DNA of 64,000 nucleotides, from positions 186,001 through 250,000 of the forward strand of contig NZ_JALNMJ010000007.1 in NCBI RefSeq assembly GCF_023156505.1. The letters run 5' to 3'. Below, piece by piece: positions 18,211-26,509 of this stretch. The DNA is from Roseibium sediminicola. GTDB lineage: Bacteria > Pseudomonadota > Alphaproteobacteria > Rhizobiales > Stappiaceae. Below the pieces are notes generated by a model that was given only the letters and a program-made list of their open reading frames with translations, was not told the DNA's origin and did no database searches. Position 1 is the first letter of the stretch; the number at the start of each line of letters is the position of its first letter. The translations under genes and the position numbers were made by a program.

Positions 18211-20325
18211 TCAGAATTTTCTGGCGAAGCTCAGCTTGAAGCTGCGGCCGGCGCCTTCGTCGTTGCTGAGGTGGTGGCGGTAGGATTTGTCGAAGACGTT
18301 GTCGATGTTGAACCGCACCTCGCTGCCGGCAAGGTGGCCTTCCATCGGCGTCCACGCGGCATAGAGGTTGTGCAGCACATAGCCGGCGGTCCTGTTCTCG
18401 TCCGTGCCGACCCGGTCCTGGGCGGCGTAGAAGTCGCCCTTCCAGCCGAAATCAAGGTTCCAGGGGCGGTGGACATAACCGACCTTGAGGAAGGCGTTGT
18501 CGGCCGGGACAGCGTTCATGTAGCCGCCGGTATTGGCGTTCTCGCCGCGGATCAGCGAGGCGCCGAGCGAGCCGTAGACGCTGTCGGTCCAGTAGGAGGC
18601 CTCCAGCTCCAGACCTTCATAGCGGGCCTTCGGAATGATCTCGGTGACCACCGTGGTGCCGTTCCAGTAGCTGGCGTAATAATTGGTGATGTTGTTGCGG
18701 AAGGCCGTGCCTTTCAGGCGGAAGCTGTCTCCGCCGACAACAAGATCGTCGAAGGAAAAGGTGAGGCCAGCCTCGAAATTGTTCGACTGTTCCTTCTCGA
18801 TCGCGTTGACCGTGTAGTTGGAAAAGACCTCGTCGAGCGAGGGCAGCCGTTCGGTATGGGCTACCGAGCCGAAGACGCCGAGCCAGTCGGTCATCTTGAC
18901 CATGGCGGCGAATTTCGGCGAATAGCCGAACTTGGTCTTGTCCTCGTTGAGGTTGACCGTCGCGCCGGTGCCGTCGACATAGCTGCCCACATGCACATTG
19001 CTGTAGTCGATTCGCATGCCCGGGATCAGGGTGACCCGGTCGTTCCAGATCAGTTCTGCCTGGGTGTAGACGCCGGCGGTTTTGGTCTTGCCTTCCGGAT
19101 GGGAGCCGGAACCGCTGCGCACGTAAGTCCCAAAGTCACGCGGGTTCTTGCGTTCCTGATACTGGCCGTCGAGACCGGTGGTGAGATAGGCCATCCAGCT
19201 GTCGCTAAACTGGAAGGTCGCCACGTTGTCGATCTTGCCCTGCCAGGTCTCGTAGGAATATTCCGAGCTGAGGCCGAAGGGATAGTAGCAGAAGGTGGGG
19301 CTGAAACAGATCTGGTCCTGGTTCTTCTGCTTCACGCGCGTGTCCGACCAGCTCACCTGGGCTTTGACATCTAAGAGATCATTGCCGGTAAAGGCGTTCT
19401 CATAGCCGAGAATGGCCGTCTGGTCGGTCACCGTCCGGTCGACATCACCGAAGCCGGTGCCCCAGGCGATCTGATCGTATGTCTGGTTGTCCTCGTCGCT
19501 TGACCAGTTCTGGTAGCTGGCGAAGACCGACTGGTCGTCATTCTCGCCGAAGGTGTAGCGCGCCTTGATCAGGCCGTTGATGGAGTTGAAATCCGTGTCG
19601 TCGATCTTGTCGCCGTGGCCATCTGTGAGATCCTGCGACTGGCGGTAGTTGAGCGCGCCGAGCAGTTCCAGGTTCTCGACCGGTTCGGCGGCAACAATAG
19701 CGCTGCCAAGCCAGCCATTACCGTTGGAATCCCAGGAGGTCTTCACCCGGCCGCCTAGTCTGTCTCCGGGATCGAGAAAGTCACTGGCGTCCTTGGTGGT
19801 GAAAGTCACGACACCGCCCATGGCGCCGGAGCCGAAGAGCGTGGAGGAGGCCGGACCGCGCAGCACCTCGACCTGCTTGTAGAGCTCCGGATCTGAGAAG
19901 AACGAGCCCATCCGGTATTGCTCGTAGAATTTGTTGACGCCGTCGACCTGGATGATGATCCGGGTCTCGTCGCCGGACAGTGCCTCGCCGATGCCGCGGA
20001 TGTTGATGCTTTCGCCGAGGACCGAGTTCGAGCCGATCGGCGTGACGCCCGGCACCTCGCTGAAAATGTCGCCGATGGTGCGCGGCTGCTGCGCGTCGAT
20101 GGCGTCCTGGCCGAGCACTGTGACCGCCTGCGGCGTGTCGATGGCGACCTTCGGAACGCCTGCACTGACCACGATCTGCTGCAGCATCGATGTCGCACCG
20201 TCCACCGGCAATGTCACGGCCGTTTCCGGCACCAGGTCCTGTGCGGCTGCCCCGCCGGTATGAACCAAACCCCAAAGAGCAACGCCGCCGAGCAGGCGGC
20301 TGTGAAAGGTCTTATTGAGCCCCAT
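18211..20325 (-). CDS. TonB-dependent haem/haemoglobin outer-membrane receptor
   Basis: 704-residue outer-membrane beta-barrel importing haem with TonB energy. Signal peptide (about residues 1-29, ending GGAAAQ), TonB-box-like QQIVVSAG, plug domain with TPQAVTVLG, SINIRGIGEAL and LRGPASSTLFGSGAMGGVV, a long barrel and C-terminal FKLSFARKF ending in phenylalanine. Start: ATG at 20325 with GGAG eight bases upstream; the upstream in-frame TTG overlaps that site. It faces hmuS across an iron-box region, supporting a haem role (HmuR/ShmR-like). The exact ligand is not readable. Confidence 0.92.
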   Translation of the reverse strand: MGLNKTFHSRLLGGVALWGLVHTGGAAAQDLVPETAVTLPVDGATSMLQQIVVSAGVPKVAIDTPQAVTVLGQDAIDAQQPRTIGDIFSEVPGVTPIGSNSVLGESINIRGIGEALSGDETRIIIQVDGVNKFYEQYRMGSFFSDPELYKQVEVLRGPASSTLFGSGAMGGVVTFTTKDASDFLDPGDRLGGRVKTSWDSNGNGWLGSAIVAAEPVENLELLGALNYRQSQDLTDGHGDKIDDTDFNSINGLIKARYTFGENDDQSVFASYQNWSSDEDNQTYDQIAWGTGFGDVDRTVTDQTAILGYENAFTGNDLLDVKAQVSWSDTRVKQKNQDQICFSPTFCYYPFGLSSEYSYETWQGKIDNVATFQFSDSWMAYLTTGLDGQYQERKNPRDFGTYVRSGSGSHPEGKTKTAGVYTQAELIWNDRVTLIPGMRIDYSNVHVGSYVDGTGATVNLNEDKTKFGYSPKFAAMVKMTDWLGVFGSVAHTERLPSLDEVFSNYTVNAIEKEQSNNFEAGLTFSFDDLVVGGDSFRLKGTAFRNNITNYYASYWNGTTVVTEIIPKARYEGLELEASYWTDSVYGSLGASLIRGENANTGGYMNAVPADNAFLKVGYVHRPWNLDFGWKGDFYAAQDRVGTDENRTAGYVLHNLYAAWTPMEGHLAGSEVRFNIDNVFDKSYRHHLSNDEGAGRSFKLSFARKF

Positions 20326-20391
20326 AAAATTCTCCAAGAGTGCGCGTTGCTCGCGTCCTTTTCGCTGCCTCTCAAACAGCGTTTTTAAACA

Positions 20392-20406
20392 TGAGTCAAT
20401 GACTCA
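20392..20406. promoter_or_regulatory. RirA-type iron-responsive operator (IRO), box 1
   Basis: TGAGTCAATGACTCA is a perfect 7-1-7 dyad and fits the TGA-N9-TCA consensus described for the rhizobial iron repressor RirA. It lies 67 bases before the TonB receptor start. Confidence 0.65.
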
Positions 20407-20429
20407 GGTATTGCGGTCATAATGAAATA

Positions 20430-20444
20430 TGAGTATATGAGTCA
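20430..20444. promoter_or_regulatory. RirA-type iron-responsive operator (IRO), box 2
   Basis: TGAGTATATGAGTCA is a second TGA-N9-TCA match, 38 bases from the first. The flanks also repeat: ATGACTCAGGTATTGC at 20399 and ATGAGTCAAGTATTGC at 20437. Confidence 0.55.
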
Positions 20445-20479
20445 AGTATTGCTTCGCAGCCGCAGCGAAAAAGGAACAC

Positions 20480-20496
20480 TTTAGAAGCGTTCCAAA
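20480..20496. promoter_or_regulatory. Irr-type iron control element (ICE)
   Basis: TTTAGAAGCGTTCCAAA matches the ICE consensus TTTAGAA-N3-TTCTAAA at 13 of 14 defined positions. It lies 85 bases upstream of hmuS, in the same gap as the two IRO boxes. Confidence 0.6.
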
Positions 20497-20580
20497 TTTC
20501 GCAAACCAATCAGTGAGTTACCGAGAAGGTTCCATGCGGACTTGCGAAAGACCAGACCATAGCCACCGAGGGCAAGAGCC

Positions 20581-21669
20581 ATGAAACCCGATCAGATTGC
20601 CGCTGAAACCAGACCCGGCGCCGCCGATATTAGGACCGCGCGGGCGCAGAATCCGAAGATGCGCGAGCGGGATCTCGCCCGCGTTCTCGGCATCACCGAA
20701 GCCGAGCTGGTCGCCAGTTTCGTCGGGCACGGCGTCAAACGGATCGACCCGCGTTTCGACGATCTGTTTCCCGGCCTCAAGCAGGTCGGTGAGGTGATGG
20801 CGCTGACCCGCAACGAGAGTGCCGTTCACGAAAAGATCGGTCCGTTCGAGACATTCGTGAACGGCAAGCGGGCCGCCCTGATGCTGGGGGACCAGATCGA
20901 CACGCGCATGTTCCCGGCCAACTGGGTGCATGGCTTCGCGGTTGAAAAGGTGGACGGCAAGGAAGTGCGCCGGTCGCTGCAGTTCTTCGATGCCCATGGC
21001 GATGCCGTGCAAAAGATCCACGCCCGCCCAGATACGAATCTGGTCGCCTGGGATCGGCTGGTGGAGACGCTGCTTCTGGACGACCAGACGCCAGAGCAGC
21101 TGCCGGAGGTGACAGCGGCCGAGCCGTTTTCCCGCAAGCTGCCCGCCGACGGCGTCGAGGCGCAACTGCGCGCGCGCTGGCAGGCGATGACCGACCCGCA
21201 TCAGTTCCATGGACTTCTGAGAGATCTCGACCTTGACCGCGTGAGCGCCTTCGAGCTGGCGGGAGAGACCTGGGCCTGGCCGCTCGACCGGGGCTCGGTG
21301 CCGGCGCTCCTGCGGCTGGCCGCGTCCGAAGGCATTCCGATCATGTGTTTTGTCGGCAATCGCGGCTGCATCCAGATCCATTCCGGTGCCATCGCAACGG
21401 TCATGGACAAGGGGCCGTGGATCAATGTGATGGATCCGACCTTCCATCTGCATTTGCGCACCGATCACATCTACGAGGTCTGGGCGGTGCGCAAACCGGC
21501 GGATGTCGGTCATGTCACTTCCATCGAGGCCTATGACAGCGACGGCCAGCAGTTCATCCAGTTCTTCGGCGTGCGCGGCGAAGGCAACCTGGAGCGGGCC
21601 GACTGGCGCGGCCTTGCCGAGAACCTGCCGAAACTCGATCGGGCCGTTCAACTGGGAGCAGCGGAATGA
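20581..21669 (+). CDS. hmuS: Haemin-degrading/transport protein HmuS (HemS/ChuX family)
   Basis: Cytoplasmic haem-handling protein that accepts imported haem and, in relatives, degrades or delivers it. The 362-residue protein has the duplicated HemS fold: ARVLGITEAELVASFVG and a paired second half, with VMALTRNESAVHEKIGPFE, WDRLVETLL and VGNRGCIQIHSGAI, where the conserved haem-ligand histidine region lies. ATG at 20581. It heads the rightward hmuSTUV operon and overlaps hmuT (ATGA). Confidence 0.94.
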   Translation: MKPDQIAAETRPGAADIRTARAQNPKMRERDLARVLGITEAELVASFVGHGVKRIDPRFDDLFPGLKQVGEVMALTRNESAVHEKIGPFETFVNGKRAALMLGDQIDTRMFPANWVHGFAVEKVDGKEVRRSLQFFDAHGDAVQKIHARPDTNLVAWDRLVETLLLDDQTPEQLPEVTAAEPFSRKLPADGVEAQLRARWQAMTDPHQFHGLLRDLDLDRVSAFELAGETWAWPLDRGSVPALLRLAASEGIPIMCFVGNRGCIQIHSGAIATVMDKGPWINVMDPTFHLHLRTDHIYEVWAVRKPADVGHVTSIEAYDSDGQQFIQFFGVRGEGNLERADWRGLAENLPKLDRAVQLGAAE

Positions 21670-22562
21670 CGTTAGCTCTTCGCAACCGGCTCTGCAGCCT
21701 TGCCGCCGCGCTCACCCTGACCGCAGCGGCGCTGGTCACCCCGGCCAGGTCGATCCTCGCGGATCAGGCGGGCGGTCAGGACGCAAACCGGGTCGTGGCG
21801 ATTGGCGGTTCGGTCACCGAAGTCGTCTTCGCGCTCGGTGAGCAGGGCCGGCTGATCGCGCGCGACACCACCAGTGTCTATCCGGCCGAGGCAAATGAAT
21901 TGCCGGATGTCGGTTACATCCGTGCGCTCTCGCCGGAGGGCGTCCTGTCGGTCAATCCTGATCTGGTACTGATGCTGGAGGGCAGCGGACCACAGGAGAC
22001 CGTGGAGGTTCTCAAGAAGTCCGGTGTCGCCATTGCCGATATTCCGCAAACCTTCACGGCGGAGGGCATTCTCGGCAAGGTACGCGCCGTCGGTGCGGCG
22101 CTCGGTGTCGAGGACAAGGCGGAGGACCTTGCCGGCAAGCTGGAAGCGGATCTGGCCGCCGCGCGGCAGGATGCCAGCGGCAAGGCTGCCGGTGTCCGGG
22201 TGCTGTTCATCCTGTCGACCAAGGGCGGGCGCATTCTGGCCTCCGGCCGGGAGACGGCGGCCGACGGCATCCTGAAACTCGCCGGTGCGGACAATGCCGT
22301 TGCCGACTTTGCCGGCTACAAGCAGCTGAGCGACGAGGCAATCCTGAGCGCGGCGCCGGATGTGGTGCTGATGATGGACCGCACCGGCGATCATGATGCC
22401 GGCGCAGGGGACCTGTTTTCCCATCCGGCCCTTGCCGAAACGCCGGCCGGCAAGCACCAGAGGCTGGTAAAGATGGGCGGCCAGTATCTGCTCGGTTTCG
22501 GTCCGCGCACGGCCGAAGCCATCCGGGAGCTCTCGGTGCAGCTTGCCGAGATCCGGAGCTGA
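21666..22562 (+). CDS. hmuT: Periplasmic haem-binding protein HmuT
   Basis: Substrate-binding component of the haem ABC transporter. The 298-residue product has a signal peptide (RNRLCSLAAALTLTAAALVTPARS), the class III binding-protein start NRVVAIGGSVTEVVFALGEQGRLIARDTTSVYP, and LPDVGYIRALSPEGVLSVNPDLVL; the tyrosine in VGY is a typical haem ligand. Start overlaps the hmuS stop; hmuU follows after six bases. Confidence 0.94.
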   Translation: MTLALRNRLCSLAAALTLTAAALVTPARSILADQAGGQDANRVVAIGGSVTEVVFALGEQGRLIARDTTSVYPAEANELPDVGYIRALSPEGVLSVNPDLVLMLEGSGPQETVEVLKKSGVAIADIPQTFTAEGILGKVRAVGAALGVEDKAEDLAGKLEADLAAARQDASGKAAGVRVLFILSTKGGRILASGRETAADGILKLAGADNAVADFAGYKQLSDEAILSAAPDVVLMMDRTGDHDAGAGDLFSHPALAETPAGKHQRLVKMGGQYLLGFGPRTAEAIRELSVQLAEIRS

Positions 22563-22568
22563 CGGGCG

Positions 22569-23690
22569 ATGAGCGATACATCGCTTCCGGGCCGCCTTGC
22601 CTGGTCCGGTCTCAAGGACGCCGGCAACGGCAACCGGGAACCGCTTGCCCGGGCAGTGATCGCGGGTCTCATGGTGGTCACGCTGACCGTCATGCTGGCG
22701 AGCCTGGCGACCGGTCCGATTGCGGTTCCCGTCCTGGACCTTCTGCCGCATATGGCGGCCTATTTTCTGGGCGACCTCGACGGCGCGCCGGAGGGGATCT
22801 CCTTGCGCGACTGGATCGTCGTCATGGATATCCGGTTGCCACGGGTCGTGCTCGGGGCGCTGGTGGGCGCGGCGCTGGCTGTCTCGGGTGCGGTGATGCA
22901 GGGCCTGTTCCGAAACCCGCTTGCGGATCCTGGAATCGTCGGGGTCTCGGCGGGCGCCGGTCTCGGAGCGGCACTCTTCATCGTGCTCGGCAATGCCGTG
23001 CTTGCGCCGGTGATGGCTCTTCTTGGCATCTACGCGGTGCCGCTCGCCGCCTTTGGTGGCGGGCTGATCACCACGCTGCTGCTTTACCGGATCGGTACGC
23101 GCGGCGGCATCACCTCCGTTGCCACGCTGCTTCTGGCCGGCATTGCGCTGGGTGCTCTGACCGGTGCCATGACCGGTCTTCTGGTCTATGTCGCCGATGA
23201 CCATCAGCTGCGCGATCTGCAGTTCTGGGGGCTGGGGTCGCTCGCAGGTTCCAACTGGGACAAGGTGCTTTCCGCTGCGCCGATCATCCTGGCGATGCTT
23301 GTCTGCGTGCCGTTCCTGGCGCGCGGGTTGAACGCGCTCACCCTTGGCGAGGCGGCGGCTTCCCATCTCGGCATAAGGGTGCAGCGGCTCAAGAACCTCA
23401 GCATCGTTCTGGTCGCCGGTGCCACGGGAGCTTCCGTTGCTGTCAGCGGCGGCATCGGTTTTGTCGGCATCGTGGTGCCGCATCTTCTGCGCCTCACCAT
23501 GGGGCCGGATCACCGCTTTCTGCTTCCGGCCGCGGCCCTGTTGGGCGCCTCGATGCTGATTGCCGCCGATACCCTTGCCCGTACCATCGTTGCGCCCGCC
23601 GAAATGCCGATCGGCATCATCACCGCCTTCGCCGGAGCGCCGTTTTTCCTCTGGATCCTGCTGCGCAAGCGCGGCCTGACCGGCCTTTGA
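22569..23690 (+). CDS. hmuU: Haem ABC transporter permease HmuU (FecCD family)
   Basis: Inner-membrane permease dimerising to pass haem into the cytoplasm. 373 residues with about ten spans; FecCD/BtuC signatures RLPRVVLGALVGAALAVSGAVMQGLFRNPLADPGIVGVSAGAGLGA, LAGIALGALTGAMTGL, LRDLQFWGLGSLAGS and the late GGIGFVGIVVPHLLRLTMGPDHR. N-terminal extension of about 30 residues before the first span. Third gene of hmuSTUV. Confidence 0.95.
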   Translation: MSDTSLPGRLAWSGLKDAGNGNREPLARAVIAGLMVVTLTVMLASLATGPIAVPVLDLLPHMAAYFLGDLDGAPEGISLRDWIVVMDIRLPRVVLGALVGAALAVSGAVMQGLFRNPLADPGIVGVSAGAGLGAALFIVLGNAVLAPVMALLGIYAVPLAAFGGGLITTLLLYRIGTRGGITSVATLLLAGIALGALTGAMTGLLVYVADDHQLRDLQFWGLGSLAGSNWDKVLSAAPIILAMLVCVPFLARGLNALTLGEAAASHLGIRVQRLKNLSIVLVAGATGASVAVSGGIGFVGIVVPHLLRLTMGPDHRFLLPAAALLGASMLIAADTLARTIVAPAEMPIGIITAFAGAPFFLWILLRKRGLTGL

Positions 23691-23700
23691 GAGGGTTGCC

Positions 23701-24528
23701 GTGTTTCATCAGAAAATGCCGGATGCCGTGCCGCTGACCCCGGATCTCGTCGTCGACGGCGTCAGCGTTTCCGCCGACAAGGTGCCGATTGTTCGCGACC
23801 TGTCTTTCAAGGCGACAGCCGGCGAGGTGCTCGCCATCATCGGGCCAAGCGGCTCGGGAAAAACCACCTTGATGCGGGCCATGACCGGCGAGATGGCCTA
23901 TCGCGGCACCATCTCCCTTGGTGGTCCGGAAGTTCGCGGTCTGGCTCCGGAGGTTCTGGCTTGCGTGCGCGGGGTGTTGCCTCAGGCGAGCCAGATCTCC
24001 TTCCCGCTGAATGTTTCCGAAGTGGTCGGCCTCGGCCTGATCGACGGGCAGCGGGATCGGCAGGCACGGAAAAGGCGCATTGCCGAGGCGCTTGGCCGGG
24101 TGGGGCTCTCCGGTTTTGAGGGCCGGACCTATCAGGATCTCTCCGGCGGCGAGCAGCAAAGGGTGCAGCTCGCCAGGGTGCTGTGCCAGGTCTGGGAGCC
24201 GCTGGACCCGGTCGGCGCGCCGCGCTGGCTGTTCCTGGACGAACCGGTTTCCAGCCTCGACATCAAGCATCAATATCAGATCATGCGGCTGGCCCGGGAC
24301 TACGCAATAAACGGCGGCGGTGTTGTCGCTGTCCTGCACGATCTCAACCTGACCGCCGCCTTCGCCGACCGGGTGCTGGTCATGCGCGACGGCGAAGGGC
24401 TCGCCTTCGGCCTGCGGGACGAAGTGATGCGGCCTGAACTGCTCTCGGTGACCTATGACTTTCCGCTGGAATGTCTTGCGGTGGCGGGGGCACGGCCGGT
24501 GATCGTACCGGCGGAGGACAAGGCCTGA
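23701..24528 (+). CDS. hmuV: Haem ABC transporter ATP-binding protein HmuV
   Basis: ATPase powering HmuU. Walker A GPSGSGKTT (about residue 50), Q-loop VLPQASQ, signature LSGGEQQRVQLARVL, Walker B WLFLDEPVSSLD and switch HDLNL are all present in the 275 residues. GTG at 23701 after GAGAGGGTTGCC; an internal ATG five codons in is possible. The LCQVWEPLDPVGAPR insertion before Walker B is typical of the HmuV branch. Confidence 0.95.
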   Translation: MFHQKMPDAVPLTPDLVVDGVSVSADKVPIVRDLSFKATAGEVLAIIGPSGSGKTTLMRAMTGEMAYRGTISLGGPEVRGLAPEVLACVRGVLPQASQISFPLNVSEVVGLGLIDGQRDRQARKRRIAEALGRVGLSGFEGRTYQDLSGGEQQRVQLARVLCQVWEPLDPVGAPRWLFLDEPVSSLDIKHQYQIMRLARDYAINGGGVVAVLHDLNLTAAFADRVLVMRDGEGLAFGLRDEVMRPELLSVTYDFPLECLAVAGARPVIVPAEDKA

Positions 24529-24542
24529 TAACGCCCGCGGCT

Positions 24543-24652
24543 ATCATCTCCGCGAAAGCGGAGATCCGGGACTCTTCATCGTCACACCGTGCCACAAACC
24601 TTTGCCCGGGAGTCTTGGGTCCCGGCTCGCGCTGCGCTTGGCCGGAATGTCA
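24543..24652. repeat. Dispersed palindromic element, family A
   Basis: ATCATCTCCGCGAAAGCGGAG opens the element and TCCCGGCTCGCGCTGCGC, then TTGGCCGGAATG, closes it. It is clearly related to the copy at 25369 (shared TCTCCGCGAAAGCGGAGA, GTGCCACAA and GCCCGGGAGTC segments). Confidence 0.7.
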
Positions 24653-24902
24653 ACGGAGAGAGAAAGCGGTCCTTTGCGCCATCTTAAGGCGCGTGCCGCC
24701 GCCATCCCTTCCCAGGCTTCTTCTAAACATGACTGTCGGCTCATTTTTGCCATCTTTGCAACCAATTGTTTCACGATTCGGGTTGTGCACTTTTGGCGGT
24801 GGGCTGAAGGCGTGCTGTCCCGCTGCGGAATTGCTGTCTGTTTGATCCGTCCGCTCGTTGGGCGACGGGAACTTTTTTTGCAAAAACTCTTGGATATTTC
24901 CC

Positions 24903-25343
24903 ATGACAAATCCGGAAATCGAAGGCTCTGCCCGGCATTGGATCAGCTTCCTGCTCGCGGTCTGCAACCGGCTGGACTTTCGTTTCAAGGGCGTTGAACC
25001 GGATCCGATCGGCGTCCTGGAAGGGGTGGTCAGCGGGGCGACGAGTTTCGAGGACCTCGAACGCCAGCGCGACGACTGGGCGCGAACGCTGAAACAGTCT
25101 CCTGACTATTTCAATCCGCTCGTCGTCGAGATCCTGCCGCTCAGGCTTGCGGCCCTGATGGCGGATATAAGGGCAAAACACATCAGGAACCGGCAGACCA
25201 TCGCCACGGAAATGAAACATGTCGGCGAATGGATCGACTTTTCGTTCCTGACGCTGGGCTACGATCCGGCGCAATACAAGGATCTTTGGGCTACCTATTG
25301 GAGCGATTGGGAAATCGCAGGGCAGACTGAAGAGCGGGCGTAA
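24903..25343 (+). CDS. Hypothetical protein
   Basis: A 146-residue soluble protein I do not recognise. Start taken at ATG 24903 (MTNPEIEGSARHW); an upstream ATG at 24858 has no better ribosome site. It is mostly helical by composition, with RLDFRFKGVEPDPIGVLEGV, an acidic/aromatic C-terminus (YDPAQYKDLWATYWSDWEIAG) and no signal, membrane span or cysteine motif. It is flanked on both sides by family A repeats, 374 bases after hmuV, so it is probably its own transcript. Confidence 0.6.
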   Translation: MTNPEIEGSARHWISFLLAVCNRLDFRFKGVEPDPIGVLEGVVSGATSFEDLERQRDDWARTLKQSPDYFNPLVVEILPLRLAALMADIRAKHIRNRQTIATEMKHVGEWIDFSFLTLGYDPAQYKDLWATYWSDWEIAGQTEERA

Positions 25344-25368
25344 GCACGGTATTTCAGCATTCTCTGTT

Positions 25369-25479
25369 GTCATCTCCGCGAAAGCGGAGACCCAGGAGCC
25401 TTCATTCTAACAGTGTGCCACAATCATTTGCCCGGGAGTCCTGGGTCCCGGATCTTCGCTGCGCTGCGTCCGGGATGAC
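25369..25479. repeat. Dispersed palindromic element, family A
   Basis: Begins GTCATCTCCGCGAAAGCGGA and ends GCGTCCGGGATGAC. A near-duplicate of the 24543 element, just downstream of the hypothetical gene. Confidence 0.75.
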
Positions 25480-25503
25480 AAGTCGGAGAGCAGGTTTTCG
25501 GGC

Positions 25504-26037
25504 TCACCCCACCGTCCGGATCGCCGCGACCATCTCGTCTGAATCCCAGACCCGATCACCAACTGCCGCCAGCGCAACCGCGCCGTCGCGGTTCAGGATG
25601 TAAGTGACCGGCAGGCCGCGCAGGTACCAGGTCGAGGGCATGGACTTGTTGCTGTCCAGCAGGACGGTGAAGCCGTCGCTGTCGATCTCGTCTAGAAACC
25701 CCCTGACCTTGTCTTCCTGGTCGCCGACATTGACGGCGAGGACGGCATAGCCGTCCGGGCCGAGCACTCGGGCGAGCCGGGCAAGGCTCGGCATTTCCTT
25801 GCGGCAGGGCGGACACCAGGTCGCCCAGAAGGAGACGATCAGCACCTTGCCGGCATAGTCGCCGATCCGGTGTGTGGTGCCGGCGAGATCGGCAATGTCG
25901 AGTTTCGGATCGATCTCGAAGGCGGGTTCGAGCAGGCCGAGTTGGCGATAGTCGGTGTTCGCCGCAACGGCGGCCGACGACGCCAGCGCCAGCGCCGCGC
26001 CACCGGCCAGGAGATGTCGTCTGGAGAGGTCCGTCAT
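25504..26037 (-). CDS. Tat-exported TlpA-like thioredoxin-family protein
   Basis: Periplasmic thiol-disulphide protein of the TlpA/ResA type. 177 residues: Tat signal (LSRRHLLAGGAALALASSAAVAA), then AGKVLIVSFWATWCPPCRKEMPSL with the redox CPPC at about 75-78, a cis-proline region (RGLPVTYILNRDG, GLPVTYI) and a C-terminal helix. ATG 26037 chosen because it opens the twin-arginine signal; the frame extends 30 residues further up without a ribosome site. Likely reduces an exported cofactor-binding protein or cytochrome apoprotein; the partner is not visible here. Confidence 0.87.
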   Translation of the reverse strand: MTDLSRRHLLAGGAALALASSAAVAANTDYRQLGLLEPAFEIDPKLDIADLAGTTHRIGDYAGKVLIVSFWATWCPPCRKEMPSLARLARVLGPDGYAVLAVNVGDQEDKVRGFLDEIDSDGFTVLLDSNKSMPSTWYLRGLPVTYILNRDGAVALAAVGDRVWDSDEMVAAIRTVG

Positions 26038-26216
26038 GTCTTTGCTGCCACCAGGTTGGTCCTGTTCACCGCTGTCGGAAAACATCTGTTGCGGCAAAGG
26101 TAAGCCGTGCGCGGCGACCTGCAACAAACAAGTGTTTCACAATCGCGAGACAGGAGCTGACGGGTTGGCAAAAGCGCGGCAGTATGACGATGGCCCAAAA
26201 AGAGCCCCAAGCACTG

Positions 26217-26363
26217 GTGTCACCCCGGGCGAACACCGTGAGACCCGGGGCCTACTCGTTTGCAGAGCTTTTTGGGACGCTACTCCTCGCAAAGATGCAT
26301 GTGCTTTGACAAGCGGCTCTGCGAGTGGGTCCCGGCTCGCGCTGCGCTTGGCCGGGATGACAC
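26217..26363. repeat. Dispersed palindromic element, family A
   Basis: GTGTCACCCCGGGCGAAC...GAGACCCGGGGCCTACTCG on the left; GTGGGTCCCGGCTCGCGCTG, then CGCTTGGCCGGGATGACAC, on the right. Closely matched by 60682-60834. A C-rich piece related to family C follows at about 26384-26420. Confidence 0.75.
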
Positions 26364-26509
26364 GGAGTGTTCTACTTGCCCCTCCCTCCGCCTTGCGGGG
26401 AGGGAACAGGGTGAGCGGCGCAGCCGCTAATTTTACGCCTAATAAAACTGCCGTGCTTCCTGTCCGTGCAAGGAGAGAGCTCGACTCTTCCTCGGGGTCG
26501 CACCGCGCT

